From: Chersky-840 sp963810195
Lineage (GTDB): Bacteria > Actinomycetota > Acidimicrobiia > Acidimicrobiales > UBA8190
DNA length: 64,000 nt
Assembly (NCBI GenBank): GCA_963810195.1
Contig: CAWEMO010000003.1
Location: forward strand, 186,001 to 250,000
Reading direction: 5' to 3'
In this document: in pieces, positions 35,337 to 44,638 of the stretch
Numbering within the stretch: the stretch's first letter is position 1
Layout of the letters: each line of letters starts with the position of its first letter
Position numbers and translations under genes: made by a program
Notes under the pieces: model-generated
The model's database searches: none
Seen by the model: the letters and a program-made list of their open reading frames with translations, nothing else
Told to the model about the DNA's origin: nothing

Positions 35337-36633
35337 TTCAAGGGGTGGCCGCGACAAGTCGGTTGAATCGTTCCCCTGGAGTCTCCCACTCCAGGGTCTT
35401 GCGTGGGCGCTCGTTGAGTAAGGCAGCGATGGCATCGAGGTCCTCTTGGGAGTGGACCGACAGGTCGGTGCCCTTGGGCAGAAACTGACGGACGAGGCCG
35501 TTCCAGTTCTCGTTGCTCCCGCGCTGCCAGGGCGAATGGGGGTCGCAGAAGTAGACGGGGACGCCGGTGGCGACTTTGAACGCCGCGTGCGTGGCCATCT
35601 CGATCCCCTGATCCCAAGTGAGGGACTTGGCCAGGTGCTCTGGTAGACGCACGATGTTCTTCGCCACTGCCGACGCGACGTGCTCGGCGGTGCGGTTCTC
35701 GAGCTTGATGAGCATGCCCATGCGGGTGGTGCGTTCCACCAGCGTGGCCACGGCGCTGGCGCCGCCCTCCCCGATCATGAGGTCACCCTCCCAGTGGCCC
35801 GGCACGGCCCGGTCTTCGACCTCCGGGGGGCGTTCGGAGATGTTGACCATCCCGAGGATCGCGCTTCGTCCAGAGGAGGCTCGAGAACGAGGACGTCTCC
35901 GAGCCCGGCCCGAGCGCAGGCAGGCGGTGAGCTCCTTGCGCAGCTCGCCCTTGGCCTGGACGAAGACCGCCTGGTAGATGGCCTCGTGCGACACCCACCA
36001 CTCTGGCCGGTCGAGGTGCTCCTTGCGGCACCGGTGGGCGATCTGCTCGGGCGACCATTTCTTGGTGCGCAGCAGTGCCTGGACCTCCTCCCACAGCCAG
36101 GGGCGCTGCTCGGTCCAGGGAGCCTTGGGCCGGAGGGCGGCTCGTGCCGCTCGCTCTTCGGCCATCGCCGCCCGGTAGCACCTCCGCCCACCGTTGGCCG
36201 CAATCTCACGCCAGATCGTCGAGCGGTGCCGGCCGATGCGAGAGGCAATGGCTTCGTCGGACGCTCCAGCCTCGATGCCGACCCTGATCTCCTCGCGCTC
36301 AGACGCGCTCAGCGAGCCGGGGCGCCGCTTGCGTTCGCGTATCATGGCCACACCGTCGTCGCCAAGACCCGTTCTGAATGTGGATACCCTGTCGACGAAC
36401 CGCTTGTTGGTGCCGCACACCGGAACGCTCCGTCGCACGAACCCCCATCGAACGACGTAATCCTGCACAGTTGAGGCAGGAACTCCCGTCAACGCCTCGG
36501 CTCTCTTGTAGCTCGCTCCGGCGAGCACCGCCTCGACCGCCGCGTCGAGATCCGTTTGGCTCGAGCGGCGCTTCCGTCCTCGGGTCTCCATCTGACACCT
36601 CCAGGTCAGGAGATGTCGCGCTCACCCCTTGAG
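35337..36633 (-). mobile_element. IS30-family insertion sequence
   Basis: Imperfect 20-bp terminal inverted repeats: TTCAAGGGGTGGCCGCGACA at 35337 and the reverse of CTCAAGGGGTGAGCGCGACA at 36614-36633 (three mismatches). About 1297 bp, one transposase. No clear target duplication. Confidence 0.88.
35338..36591 (-). CDS. IS30-family transposase
   Basis: 417 residues. N-terminal HTH (DAAVEAVLAGASYKRAEALTG), second IS30 HTH_38 (GSLSASEREEIRVGIEAGAS, IASRIGRHRSTIWREI), then the DDE domain: VPGHWEGDLMIG (D), LTWDQGIEMATH (D) and SNENWNGLVRQFLPKGTDLS (E), ending LNERPRKTLEWETPGERF. All catalytic residues are present. The stop codon lies inside the terminal repeat. Confidence 0.94.
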   Translation of the reverse strand: METRGRKRRSSQTDLDAAVEAVLAGASYKRAEALTGVPASTVQDYVVRWGFVRRSVPVCGTNKRFVDRVSTFRTGLGDDGVAMIRERKRRPGSLSASEREEIRVGIEAGASDEAIASRIGRHRSTIWREIAANGGRRCYRAAMAEERAARAALRPKAPWTEQRPWLWEEVQALLRTKKWSPEQIAHRCRKEHLDRPEWWVSHEAIYQAVFVQAKGELRKELTACLRSGRARRRPRSRASSGRSAILGMVNISERPPEVEDRAVPGHWEGDLMIGEGGASAVATLVERTTRMGMLIKLENRTAEHVASAVAKNIVRLPEHLAKSLTWDQGIEMATHAAFKVATGVPVYFCDPHSPWQRGSNENWNGLVRQFLPKGTDLSVHSQEDLDAIAALLNERPRKTLEWETPGERFNRLVAATP

Positions 36634-36932
36634 CCCAAGCCCGGAGCGATTGCGGATGGTCCAGTCGGTTAGGCGCCTCCTCCGAGGCAAACTCTCACCG
36701 GCGGAGATGGGCGGTCTGAGTCGAGAGTCCGGCGTCCGATCGCGGGTGATGCCGCCCGGGGCAGCATCCCTCAACGAGTCCTTGCCGGCCTTCCCCGTTG
36801 AGAGGGCGAGAAGCGCCAGGATCGGGCACCCCTGTGGAAGCCTGGTGACGTGCCCGATGACACGTCGAACTCGGAGTCAAAGCCTCAGCCGTCATCCCGC
36901 AAGGTGATCAGGCGGTCAGGCGACACGGCGTC
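36634..36932. other. Intergenic, nothing recognised
   Basis: No supported frame between the IS30 and the ABC permease. An ABC ATPase gene would be expected just upstream of an ABC-2 permease and none is found. Confidence 0.35.
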
Positions 36933-38030
36933 GTGACCGCGCCCGACGTCGGTACACCGGGTCCGGCAGAGGTTGATGCAGATGACGGGCGAGGATCGTG
37001 GATCCCCACCCGGGCCATGATCGCTACCAGGTTCATGGAGCTGCGCAGGCGTCGGGGACTCATGATAACCCTGATCGCATTGACGATCGGGCTCCCGACA
37101 GTCTTCCTCGTCATCAAGCTGTTGCTGCACGCCTTCGTGCCGCAGTCGTACGGGCCGGCAGGTGGGTTCGACGTGTTCACCTCCCTCATCGCCGGCGTGC
37201 TCTATATCTTCGGATTTATCGCCGCCATGACCTTGGGAGCCACCGCAGGTTGCTCCGACCTCGCCGACGGGATGTTCACGCAGCAGGTGGTGACCGGGCG
37301 CTCGAGAGTGGCGCTTTACCTGGCCCGCATCCCGGCCGGCTTGGCCATCATCATCCCCATGGTGGCCGTCGCATTCACCGTCATCTGCGCGGTCTGCATC
37401 TTCTCCGCGCCGTCCAATTTCGACTTCCAGGGCACCACCGTGCCCCTCGGTCTGTCCCTCCATGGATACGAAGCCTGGGCCGTCGACCATCCGAATTTGA
37501 TCATCTGCGACTTCCCCTACAACGGGCCATGCCCGGAGAACGAACCTGAGCCAAACACCCCGCTGTCCAGGGCGCTCGCCGAGCGACAGGCCGAGCAGAA
37601 CTATCCGACCTACGCCGTGACCTACGACTCGCCGCCCTATGGCGTGATGATCAGGGCGGGACTGTGGCTCGAGCTCGAGGTGATCATCGCCTGCGTCTTC
37701 GGTCTCGGGTTCGCCTCTCTCGTGGGACAGCGAATGGTTCCGATCATCCTGATGATCGTGTACGAGATCGTCTTCCGACCCTTCCTATTGTCGACCAAGG
37801 GTCTCCACCTGATCAACCTTCAGCGACCCCTGGTCATCGAACTGGCTGTGGCCCATTTCGAACCGGCCGGGATTGGCATCAACTACGGGATCGTGAACGG
37901 ACCCGCTGGGCTTCGAGACTCGTCGTACTTGCTGCCCGAGTCGACTGCCATCGCGGTCGCGGTGATCGCGGCCTGGCTGGTGGTGTGGACGGTCTTGGGC
38001 GCGTGGAGAATGGCGACCAGGGACGCTTGA
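36933..38030 (+). CDS. ABC-2 type transporter permease (orphan)
   Basis: 365 residues from a GTG at 36933. A polar N-terminus (about 45 residues) precedes six predicted membrane helices: LMITLIALTIGLPTVFLVIK, SLIAGVLYIFGFIAAMTLGA, IPAGLAIIIPMVAVAFTVIC, LWLELEVIIACVFGLGFASL, VPIILMIVYEIVF and TAIAVAVIAAWLVVWTVLG. The large extracytoplasmic loop and DLADGMFTQQVVTGRSR segment fit the ABC-2 family. No ATPase partner is present; IS30 sits directly upstream and may have removed it. Substrate unknown. Confidence 0.7.
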   Translation: MTAPDVGTPGPAEVDADDGRGSWIPTRAMIATRFMELRRRRGLMITLIALTIGLPTVFLVIKLLLHAFVPQSYGPAGGFDVFTSLIAGVLYIFGFIAAMTLGATAGCSDLADGMFTQQVVTGRSRVALYLARIPAGLAIIIPMVAVAFTVICAVCIFSAPSNFDFQGTTVPLGLSLHGYEAWAVDHPNLIICDFPYNGPCPENEPEPNTPLSRALAERQAEQNYPTYAVTYDSPPYGVMIRAGLWLELEVIIACVFGLGFASLVGQRMVPIILMIVYEIVFRPFLLSTKGLHLINLQRPLVIELAVAHFEPAGIGINYGIVNGPAGLRDSSYLLPESTAIAVAVIAAWLVVWTVLGAWRMATRDA

Positions 38031-38430
38031 GAAACGCCTGGCTCGACTTCGCGGTGTATTCGGCGATCTCGTAAGTGTCGGATTCGAGCTGCGCCACCCT
38101 CGATGTGCGGGAGTCGGACGGGCTTTGGCCGGGAGCGACCAGGCTTGGGCACCCGGTAATCGGTGTCGTTCCCGCCCACCCTCATTAGAATCGGCCATCT
38201 CGAATCCGTCGGACGGAGCTGCAGACGGTCAGGGGCAACGTCGCTCATATTGCGAGATCGCGCAAATCCCGGGTGGTCGGTCAGATTGCAACCATCGGTG
38301 GGGTGGAACGCAGCGCCCTCGACCCCATCCCAACCCGGGTGTTCTCGATCGGCCTGAGGTTGGTCGGGCTGCCCCCTTCAGGGCGCACAGAACCGGCACT
38401 TCCGGATGCCTATCTCTTGTGCCAGGCTCC
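38031..38430. other. Intergenic with dispersed repeat
   Basis: No gene recognised. 38310-38410 (ATCCCAACCCGGGTGTTCTC, GATCGGCCTGAGG, CAGAACCGGCA) resembles 23790-23880 in spacing and sequence. Confidence 0.4.
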
Positions 38431-38432
38431 TA

Positions 38433-39591
38433 GTGCGGTGACATTCAAATAGCACGCGATTGCTTAACGGCCTCAAGGGCGACCCGTCCACGGCGCACCT
38501 TGGTGATGATCTGTTTGGCCGTCTTGGTCCAGATGAACGGTGTGGGGTCTTCATTGTTGAGGTCGATATAGCCCTCGATCGCCTCGACGAGCTCGGGGAC
38601 ACTGCCGAAGCTTCCGCGCCGGATCCGCTTGGTCGTGATATCGCCGAACCACCGTTCGATCATGTTCAACCAGGAAGAGCTCGTCGGTGTGAAGTGAAAG
38701 TGGAAGCGCTGGTGCTTCTCGAGCCAGGCGACCACATCAGGATGCTTGTGGGTGCCGTAGTTGTCGAGGATGACGTGGACCTCTTTGCCCCTGGGAACCT
38801 CGCGGTTGATCAAGCGCAAGAACGCCAGGAACTCCTCGTGGCGGTGGCGGGCGAAGCACCGACCGATGAGCTCACCGGTTAGGACATTGAGGGCGGCGAA
38901 CAATGTGGTGGTGCCGTGACGCTTGTAGTCATGGGTGATCGTCCCTGAGCGCCCCTGCTTCATCGGCAGGCTCGGCTGGGTGCGGTCCAGGGCCTGGATT
39001 TGGGATTTCTCGTCGAAGCTGAACACGATGGCGCCGTCGGGTGGGTTCATATAGAGGCCCACCACGTCGATCAGCTTGGACTCGAAGTTCGGGTCGTTCG
39101 AGACTTTGAAGGTCTTGACCAGGTGAGGTTTGATGCCTCGCGCCTTCCACTCCCGCTGGACCGTCGTTCGTGACAACCCACAGTGTTCGGCCATGGTGCG
39201 GTTCGACCAGTGGGTGGCGTCAGGAGGTGTCGTGTGCAAGGTGTCGTTGATCATCAGATCGATCTGTTCCTGGCTGATGACCGGCTTTCGTCCCCGGCCT
39301 TCGTGCACCTCGCCCACCCAGTCGATCCCGTCGGTTTCGAAGTGGCTCCGCCATTGAAGGACCGTCGACCGCGACACCCCGAGCATCTCGGCGATCTTCG
39401 TGTTTGCCACACCATCTCCGGCCATCAACAGGCCTTTGGCCTCGCGCACGGCACGGTGGGGTAACGAGACGCTCCCCGTTATGTCTTCGAGTGACGCTCG
39501 TTCCTTCTTGGTGAGGCGCAGCGGTGGAGCAGGTGGGCGGGCCATCGGCACACCCTATACCTAGTGCGCGTCTATTTACGTGTCATGACAC
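38433..39591 (-). mobile_element. IS630-family insertion sequence
   Basis: 1159 bp flanked by TA dinucleotides (38431-38432 and 39592-39593), the IS630/Tc1 target. Inverted repeats share GTG-TGACA-AAATAG spacing (GTGCGGTGACATTCAAATAG versus GTGTCATGACACGTAAATAG). The right TA completes the TAG stop of the neighbouring HTH gene. Confidence 0.9.
38445..39551 (-). CDS. IS630-family transposase
   Basis: 368 residues. N-terminal HTH (KIAEMLGVSRSTVLQWRSHF, MAEHCGLSRTTVQREWKARG), then the DDE domain: VFSFDEKSQIQALDRT (D), HVILDNYGTHKHPD (D) and TPTSSSWLNMIERWFGDITT (E). Complete by family standards and in one frame, so possibly functional. Confidence 0.94.
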   Translation of the reverse strand: MPMARPPAPPLRLTKKERASLEDITGSVSLPHRAVREAKGLLMAGDGVANTKIAEMLGVSRSTVLQWRSHFETDGIDWVGEVHEGRGRKPVISQEQIDLMINDTLHTTPPDATHWSNRTMAEHCGLSRTTVQREWKARGIKPHLVKTFKVSNDPNFESKLIDVVGLYMNPPDGAIVFSFDEKSQIQALDRTQPSLPMKQGRSGTITHDYKRHGTTTLFAALNVLTGELIGRCFARHRHEEFLAFLRLINREVPRGKEVHVILDNYGTHKHPDVVAWLEKHQRFHFHFTPTSSSWLNMIERWFGDITTKRIRRGSFGSVPELVEAIEGYIDLNNEDPTPFIWTKTAKQIITKVRRGRVALEAVKQSRAI

Positions 39592-40010
39592 TAGAGGTCA
39601 GCACCCGCCGCTTCGGCCGCGAGTCGAGAGGCGAGCTGTCGCGAAATGCCAAGGGCTCGGGCTACCTCACTGAAGCTTGACCCTTGCTCCTTGGCCAAGG
39701 CGAACATCGCCAGCCGGACTCGGTGGCGGGCTGCCTCGAACTCTTCGAGGGCTTCGGTCACCTCGCTCCGCCGCACCGGCCCATGGAGGCTTTCAAGCGC
39801 TTGGACTAGGCGGACACCCTGATCGACAAGCGTGGCGACACGCGCGCTCGCCGTGTTGTAGCGCCGGAGAACCGTGCGGACGTGTTCTGCGGCCTCTTCC
39901 AGATCCGAGAAGCGGTCTATCAACTGCTTGCTCTTGCTCGGCACCGTCCTCCGATCCCTCCGCCCACACACGGGACAATCGAGCCGCAATGAGGCTAGTT
40001 CCCCCTGCAT
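39591..40010 (-). CDS. Small helix-turn-helix protein
   Basis: 139 residues, or fewer if translation starts at an internal GTG after the CPVCGRRDRR segment. C-terminal HTH FSEVARALGISRQLASRLAAEA resembles sigma-factor region 4/MerR-type recognition helices, preceded by a long helical part. It is divergent from the TetR gene. Its stop codon is formed at the IS630 insertion TA, so the coding sequence was preserved by the target duplication. Confidence 0.6.
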   Translation of the reverse strand: MQGELASLRLDCPVCGRRDRRTVPSKSKQLIDRFSDLEEAAEHVRTVLRRYNTASARVATLVDQGVRLVQALESLHGPVRRSEVTEALEEFEAARHRVRLAMFALAKEQGSSFSEVARALGISRQLASRLAAEAAGADL

Positions 40011-40129
40011 TCAGTGGTGACGCGAAATTGCCCCCACCAGGGGGGCCTTCGCCGCTGTATGCACTGCCAGAGGTTGTTGGTGGGGGCACGGCCACAACCT
40101 CGAGCCAATGTATGGCCCAACGGCCAGGG

Positions 40130-40151
40130 AATGTCAACAGATGTGGACATT
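40130..40151. promoter_or_regulatory. Putative TetR operator
   Basis: Near-perfect 22-bp palindrome, AATGTC-A-ACA-GA-TGT-G-GACATT, 30-51 bases upstream of the TetR start codon. It is followed by a second short hairpin GGGCCG-TTGT-CGGCCC (40153-40168). Size, symmetry and position fit an autoregulatory TetR site that could also control the divergent HTH gene. Confidence 0.65.
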
Positions 40152-40180
40152 TGGGCCGTTGTCGGCCCTAACATGGGCTC

Positions 40181-40909
40181 ATGGCAACCGCTGCCCGGGA
40201 AATCGCCACCAGCCCTCCGGAGGAGGTGATGGTCGACAACCCACCGGGACAATCCCCTCCTTCACTGGCTGAGGAGCGACAGCAGCTCACCCGGTCCCGC
40301 ATCAGGCAAGCCGCCATGGAGATCATCGCCCGACGAGGCTATGACGCCACAGTCGATGAGATCGCCGAACTCGCCGGCGTGAGCCCCCGCACCATCTTCC
40401 GCCACTACGAAAGCCACGACCTGTTGATCGCTGCGACGGTGAAGGACATGTTCGAGGCCGGTGCCCAACCGATTGAGAACCTGCCGACACCCGCCGACGA
40501 CCTCGATGGCTGGCTGGAGGGTTTGGCGTTGGCGGCCCACACCCGAAACCTCGAGATTCTCGGGAACGCCTTCTGGGACCTGCATGCTCACGCCAGCCAG
40601 ATGTCGAAGACACTCGCCGAGCTCGGTGCCCACCGGCGCGAGTACCGCCGCAAAGCCATGCGATCCCTCACGACGCTCGCCTGGCGGAGTGCCGGCGGAA
40701 CCGGCGAGCCTCCGCAGGATCTGTTGTTGGCATTCGGCCTCAACTTCTCGGCGTTCGCCACCCATGCGCTCACGGTCGACTTCGAACAGACCGCGGCCCA
40801 GATCGGCACGCTCACCGCCGACATCCTGAAGATGCTTCTCCGGCGCGCGGTGGAGGCGCAACGCTCGGGAGGTGCTGTCGCCGCGGGTGGCGGTCGTGGC
40901 GCGGGCTGA
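40181..40909 (+). CDS. TetR/AcrR-family transcriptional regulator
   Basis: 242 residues. DNA-binding domain: RSRIRQAAMEIIARRGYDA, then TVDEIAELAGVSPRTIFRHYESHDLLI (about 57-83). The rest is a helical ligand-binding domain with no recognisable subfamily, ending in a Gly/Ala-rich tail. An N-terminal extension of about 35 residues precedes the usual start, so an internal start is possible. No obvious transporter or enzyme target is adjacent. Confidence 0.9.
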   Translation: MATAAREIATSPPEEVMVDNPPGQSPPSLAEERQQLTRSRIRQAAMEIIARRGYDATVDEIAELAGVSPRTIFRHYESHDLLIAATVKDMFEAGAQPIENLPTPADDLDGWLEGLALAAHTRNLEILGNAFWDLHAHASQMSKTLAELGAHRREYRRKAMRSLTTLAWRSAGGTGEPPQDLLLAFGLNFSAFATHALTVDFEQTAAQIGTLTADILKMLLRRAVEAQRSGGAVAAGGGRGAG

Positions 40910-40967
40910 TCCAGGCACAACACGCTCCAGCCGGAGGTGATTATGTGGACGCCAGCCAGGCGCGTTA

Positions 40968-41006
40968 GGCCGAAGGAGGGGTTCTTCGAAGCAGCCCCTT
41001 TCGGCC
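40968..41006. terminator. Hairpin between convergent genes
   Basis: GGCCGAA (40968-40974) pairs with TTCGGCC (41000-41006), extended inside by GGGG/CCCC. It lies between the TetR stop and the convergent small gene, so a bidirectional terminator is likely. No T-tract, as is common in high-GC actinobacteria. Confidence 0.5.
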
Positions 41007-41054
41007 GGTGAGGAAGGTAATCGTCCGGGAAGCTCTCGGGCACACGCCCGCCCG

Positions 41055-41393
41055 TCAGCGGCCTGAGCGCCCGCCAGCAAAATAGTTGTGTACCTCGAAG
41101 AATTGAACCTCGGGTGGACCGGGTACACCGACCTCTTGAAAGACTGGAGCAAGCCTTTCTTGGGCGAACTTCTCCCACGCGTCTCGCGACTCCCACACGT
41201 TGATCACGCGAATGCCGTCGCCAGTCTTCGTTACCCAGTGAAATAGCTCCCCCGGCGCGGCAGGTCCGCCAGGCAGATATCCCACCCTCTCGATGACCTC
41301 GTCGTACTCTTCGAGCGTGGCACCTGGGAAATCAAGCTGCACTCCGACTGCCACTCGGACCTCCATCTTTTGAGTCTCGGATGAGACTGTCAC
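41055..41393 (-). CDS. Small ABM-like hypothetical protein
   Basis: 112 residues. GTG at 41393 overlaps the upstream lipoprotein stop (GTGA), which decides this start over the ATG at 41366. VAVGVQLDFPGATLEEYDEV, HWVTKTGDGIRVINVWESRD and FAQERLAPVFQEVGVPGPPE match small proteins with a dimeric alpha/beta-barrel fold. Function unknown. Confidence 0.65.
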   Translation of the reverse strand: MTVSSETQKMEVRVAVGVQLDFPGATLEEYDEVIERVGYLPGGPAAPGELFHWVTKTGDGIRVINVWESRDAWEKFAQERLAPVFQEVGVPGPPEVQFFEVHNYFAGGRSGR

Positions 41394-42316
41394 CAGTATC
41401 GCGCCCTCGATGCTGAGCGCCCTGCGGCTGGGGACTGCACCGAAAAGTGGCCCAACAACAGTCCGTGGCCGCTGGTCACCACAGATGTGTTCGATCTGTC
41501 TTCGGTCACCTGATTGTGGGGAGGAGGTTGGATGTCAACGTGGACGCCGAAGTCGAAGAAGTGTGCGGTAACGGTCTCGGTGTTGGCTCCACCTGGGACT
41601 ACACCGGTTCCGGTAGGGGTTGCCGGGACGTTCCAGGTGGCTTCGATTTTCAGTTGGAGCACCAGGCCGGTGGTGTCAACCCACATGTTCACCTTGAAAT
41701 GCACGGGGCCAGTCGTGCCCGGTGAATGTTCTTGAACAAGTTCTACACCTTGGTAGTGGCTCGTCTCGACGCCATCTATGAGTTGCTTCCCGACTGCGGT
41801 GATGTCGGTTAGATGCGCTCTGAGTCCGGAGAAGATTTGGCCGGGGTCGGCGACGGGCAGACCTGCCATCTCCTTTCCAGTTGGGATCGTCTGGTGAATC
41901 CACGATTTCGGTGTTAGGACGTTGGACAACCAAAGGTCCTTGCCGATGCAGATCATGGTGGTCATCGCCGAATCGGTGGGCGACGGAGTGGGCGGTGTTC
42001 CTCCAGGGCCGACTTTGGCGGCGGGGCCGGTCATACCGAGAGAAGTGACATTCAAGCGGCCACCGGCGAGATCGACCACCCCGCTGAGTGAGTCATATTC
42101 CTGAATCGGCTCCGGGCCGGATGTGTAGATCCAGATCAGACGGAACGACCCGGTCTGCGCTGTCTTCGTCAGCGCCGCCAGCACCGCGTCAGCCGAACCT
42201 TTCGTGTTGGAGGTTGTCGTGTTGGCCCCGCACGCTCCTGCCACAAGACCAATCGCCAACAGCGCCAAGAAAGCTCTGCTGGCGGTGATGACTTGCGGAA
42301 ATGGCCCACCGCTCAC
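41390..42316 (-). CDS. Secreted lipoprotein (LppX/LprG-like fold possible)
   Basis: 308 residues from the GTG at 42316. Signal peptide FLALLAIGLVAGACG with a lipobox-like AGAC, then a Ser/Thr-rich linker. The mature part, with ADAVLAALTKTAQTGSFRL, YDSLSGVVDLAGGRLNV and DGVETSHYQGVELV, resembles actinobacterial lipoproteins of the LolA/LppX type that carry lipids or act as outer-face scaffolds. The assignment to that fold is inference. Coupled to the following small gene by GTGA. Confidence 0.65.
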   Translation of the reverse strand: MSGGPFPQVITASRAFLALLAIGLVAGACGANTTTSNTKGSADAVLAALTKTAQTGSFRLIWIYTSGPEPIQEYDSLSGVVDLAGGRLNVTSLGMTGPAAKVGPGGTPPTPSPTDSAMTTMICIGKDLWLSNVLTPKSWIHQTIPTGKEMAGLPVADPGQIFSGLRAHLTDITAVGKQLIDGVETSHYQGVELVQEHSPGTTGPVHFKVNMWVDTTGLVLQLKIEATWNVPATPTGTGVVPGGANTETVTAHFFDFGVHVDIQPPPHNQVTEDRSNTSVVTSGHGLLLGHFSVQSPAAGRSASRARYW

Positions 42317-42619
42317 TAGGGCATTATCGCCGACCCGGCCACCCTGAAAGTCCGTTCCCGACCGGGTCCGGCTCAACGGCGAGGGTCTGGGCAAATAGCG
42401 CGTACTCGGGGTTCGCGCCCACCGTCACTGCAACCTGGCCATCATGAATTCCGTCTGACGGAGCATCAGCGGGCCGGGCGACGCCGCCCGTAATCGCGAG
42501 GTGGGGGCGATAAACGGGCGGGTGCCGGGACGATCCTCGCATCAAATAGGGTAAGCGGCACTTCTAGTTGGGGGCAGCGACAAAATCCCGGGAACTCGCC
42601 GTGTGCCACACTCGTCGAA

Positions 42620-43567
42620 GTGGGTGTGGCTCACGTAAAGCGTAACCGCCCTTGGCTGTGTCTCCTGGCGCTGGGCGCGATCGCAGGGTGCTCGGCGACC
42701 GTAGGACCCGTCTCTGTCAGAACGCTGGGCTCCTCGACGAGCGTCACGACCGGATTCCGGGTCGTGAGCTACCACGGAGTCCATGTTGAGGTGCCCGCTG
42801 GTTGGCCAGTCGTCGATGGTATGCACACCGGCTTCTGCGAGGGCCCGTTCCCCGATACCCCAACAGCCTTTGTCGGCCCACAGCAAAATGGTGCGCCGAG
42901 CTGCCCAGCCCCTCTACCAGGCGCTTCCTCGACAGGTCGAGACGGTGTCTGGCTGCAACCGGGCAACCCTCCCCCCGGCGCGACGCCGATGACCACTTCC
43001 TCGGGCCAGACGGTGCTCGAAGAGGCCACCGGTTCGGATAGCCACTACATGCTCCTCTGGTACCACCAGGTGTTCGTCCAGATCGGGATCGGCCCCGACC
43101 CGAGCACAGCCCAGGCGATCTTCGACTCCATCGGTTTCACACCAGGTGCGCCTGATACCCCAGCAGCGGGTGTGTGTCAGCGCTCAGCCAATCCAGGCGT
43201 CATGCCCACGCCTGAGAGACTCGTTGAGCCACTTGTGCTGGACGGCGGCAACATCACCTTGAATCCCCCAGCCTCGTCGGATCGGGCGGTCATATCCGCC
43301 GCGCAAGCCTGGAGTAAGAGCGGACCCAAAGAGTCCTTCGAGCGGTACCGACTCATGCTGACTCGGTACTCGGCCAAGTTCCCGGCCCGGCAAAATCCAG
43401 ACGGCTCCTTGACGCCGCTGAACCAGGACGAGCTTGCCTGGGTCATCTACTCGGTGCCGTACAGCCCTACGATCGCAGGATGCGGCGATTGGGGAGTCAC
43501 CGTCTTCGATGCCGCCAGCGGCCAGGGCCAGGAACTCATATCGAGCGGCTACTCGCCAGGGCCGTAA
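42620..43567 (+). CDS. Putative lipoprotein of unknown function
   Basis: 315 residues from a GTG. Signal peptide LCLLALGAIAGC with a good lipobox (IAGC). Mature part contains HGVHVEVPAGWPVVDG, four spaced cysteines (CEGPFPD, CPAPLPG, GVCQRS, AGCGDWG) and DELAWVIYSVPYSP. No family recognised. Probably a small disulfide-stabilised outer-face protein. Confidence 0.65.
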   Translation: MGVAHVKRNRPWLCLLALGAIAGCSATVGPVSVRTLGSSTSVTTGFRVVSYHGVHVEVPAGWPVVDGMHTGFCEGPFPDTPTAFVGPQQNGAPSCPAPLPGASSTGRDGVWLQPGNPPPGATPMTTSSGQTVLEEATGSDSHYMLLWYHQVFVQIGIGPDPSTAQAIFDSIGFTPGAPDTPAAGVCQRSANPGVMPTPERLVEPLVLDGGNITLNPPASSDRAVISAAQAWSKSGPKESFERYRLMLTRYSAKFPARQNPDGSLTPLNQDELAWVIYSVPYSPTIAGCGDWGVTVFDAASGQGQELISSGYSPGP

Positions 43568-44638
43568 CGGGCGGCATCCGTCCAAGATCGCCGTACAGTT
43601 CTGTGTACCCTGACGGGGCCAGGGTCCCGACCAACGGACCGGTCGAGATCACCCTTCGTCCGGGATGCAGGCTCGACGGCCCGCGAGACTGTTGGTTCTC
43701 GCTCCGGTCCGGTCCACCCATCCGATCAATGGCGGATGAGATTACCGGTCATGCGACCGTTGGAGTGCTCCGATTCGGTGGGCCACCTCAAGGAGGCACC
43801 TGTGGACGGGACAGGCGAACCAGATCCCCTGAGACCAGGCCGATTACGGGCACTCTGGGGACCGCGCATGCGGACCATGTGGCGGGCGCGAGCCGCGCCG
43901 ACGCTCCGGCGACGGTGACGCCTGCTCAGCCGGGCTCCGGCCCGTCCCCCACGTCGTAGGGCCCCAGGCGGCGGTGGCGACGCCAGCGCCGGAAGCTGCG
44001 CAGGGGGTGCACCACGGCGCGGAAGAACGCTGTGTCGACGGGGCCGATGATCCCACCGGGGCCGCCGCCCGGCAGGGCAGTAGACCTCGGCCGACGACGG
44101 CTCGGGTCGGGCCCGACCGGGAAGCCGAGGACATGGCGCTGCTCCTCGGGCTCAGCGGGCACCGGGATCCCCGGCGGACACACACGGCGAGCGCACGCCG
44201 ACCTACGCTACCGGCGGTGCTCACGGTGGTGCAACGAATGGCGCGGTTTCCCGTGCTGGGCGATCTGCTCCCCTCACGCGTCTTCCCGACCGCCGAGCTG
44301 TCTTGGATTTCTGCCGGTCTCATTACCTGCCGGCAAGCGCGGCTGACCGGCTCGAATCTCCGGTGACACTAACCAAGCGAGGCTCCTCGTCATGGCTCGC
44401 CGTTAGAGCTGGGCGACGAATGGCCCACCCGATCCCTGCCGGGTACAGAGAGGCCCAGCGGGACCAGGGAAAGAGCGAGCATCCAAATCCGGCCCTAGTA
44501 GTTCACGGGATCCCCGATGCTGCGCTCCCAAGGCTGTCCTCGACCCTGAACCTGATCCTGATCGGCAGTGACACTTCGGGTCCGAGCTCCTGGAAGAATG
44601 GGACTCGCGGAGGACGTAGTTGGAAATGGTGAGCAGCG
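43568..44638. other. About 1 kb without a supported gene
   Basis: Frames in all directions have shadow-like Arg/Pro/Ser composition. The best candidate is a minus-strand frame 43926-44183 (about 85 residues, ending RRHRRLGPYDVGDGPEPG), too weak to call. A tRNA T-arm-like fragment (CTCGAATC near 44351) has no matching tRNA body. Confidence 0.35.

Noticed and set aside
43926..44183. Small minus-strand gene in the 1-kb gap
   Set aside because: Arg/Pro-rich, no domain, no clear ribosome site; cannot be separated from a random GC-rich frame.
44300..44385. tRNA gene suggested by a CTCGAATC T-loop-like sequence
   Set aside because: No matching acceptor, D or anticodon arms; the T-stem has a mismatch and an oversized loop.
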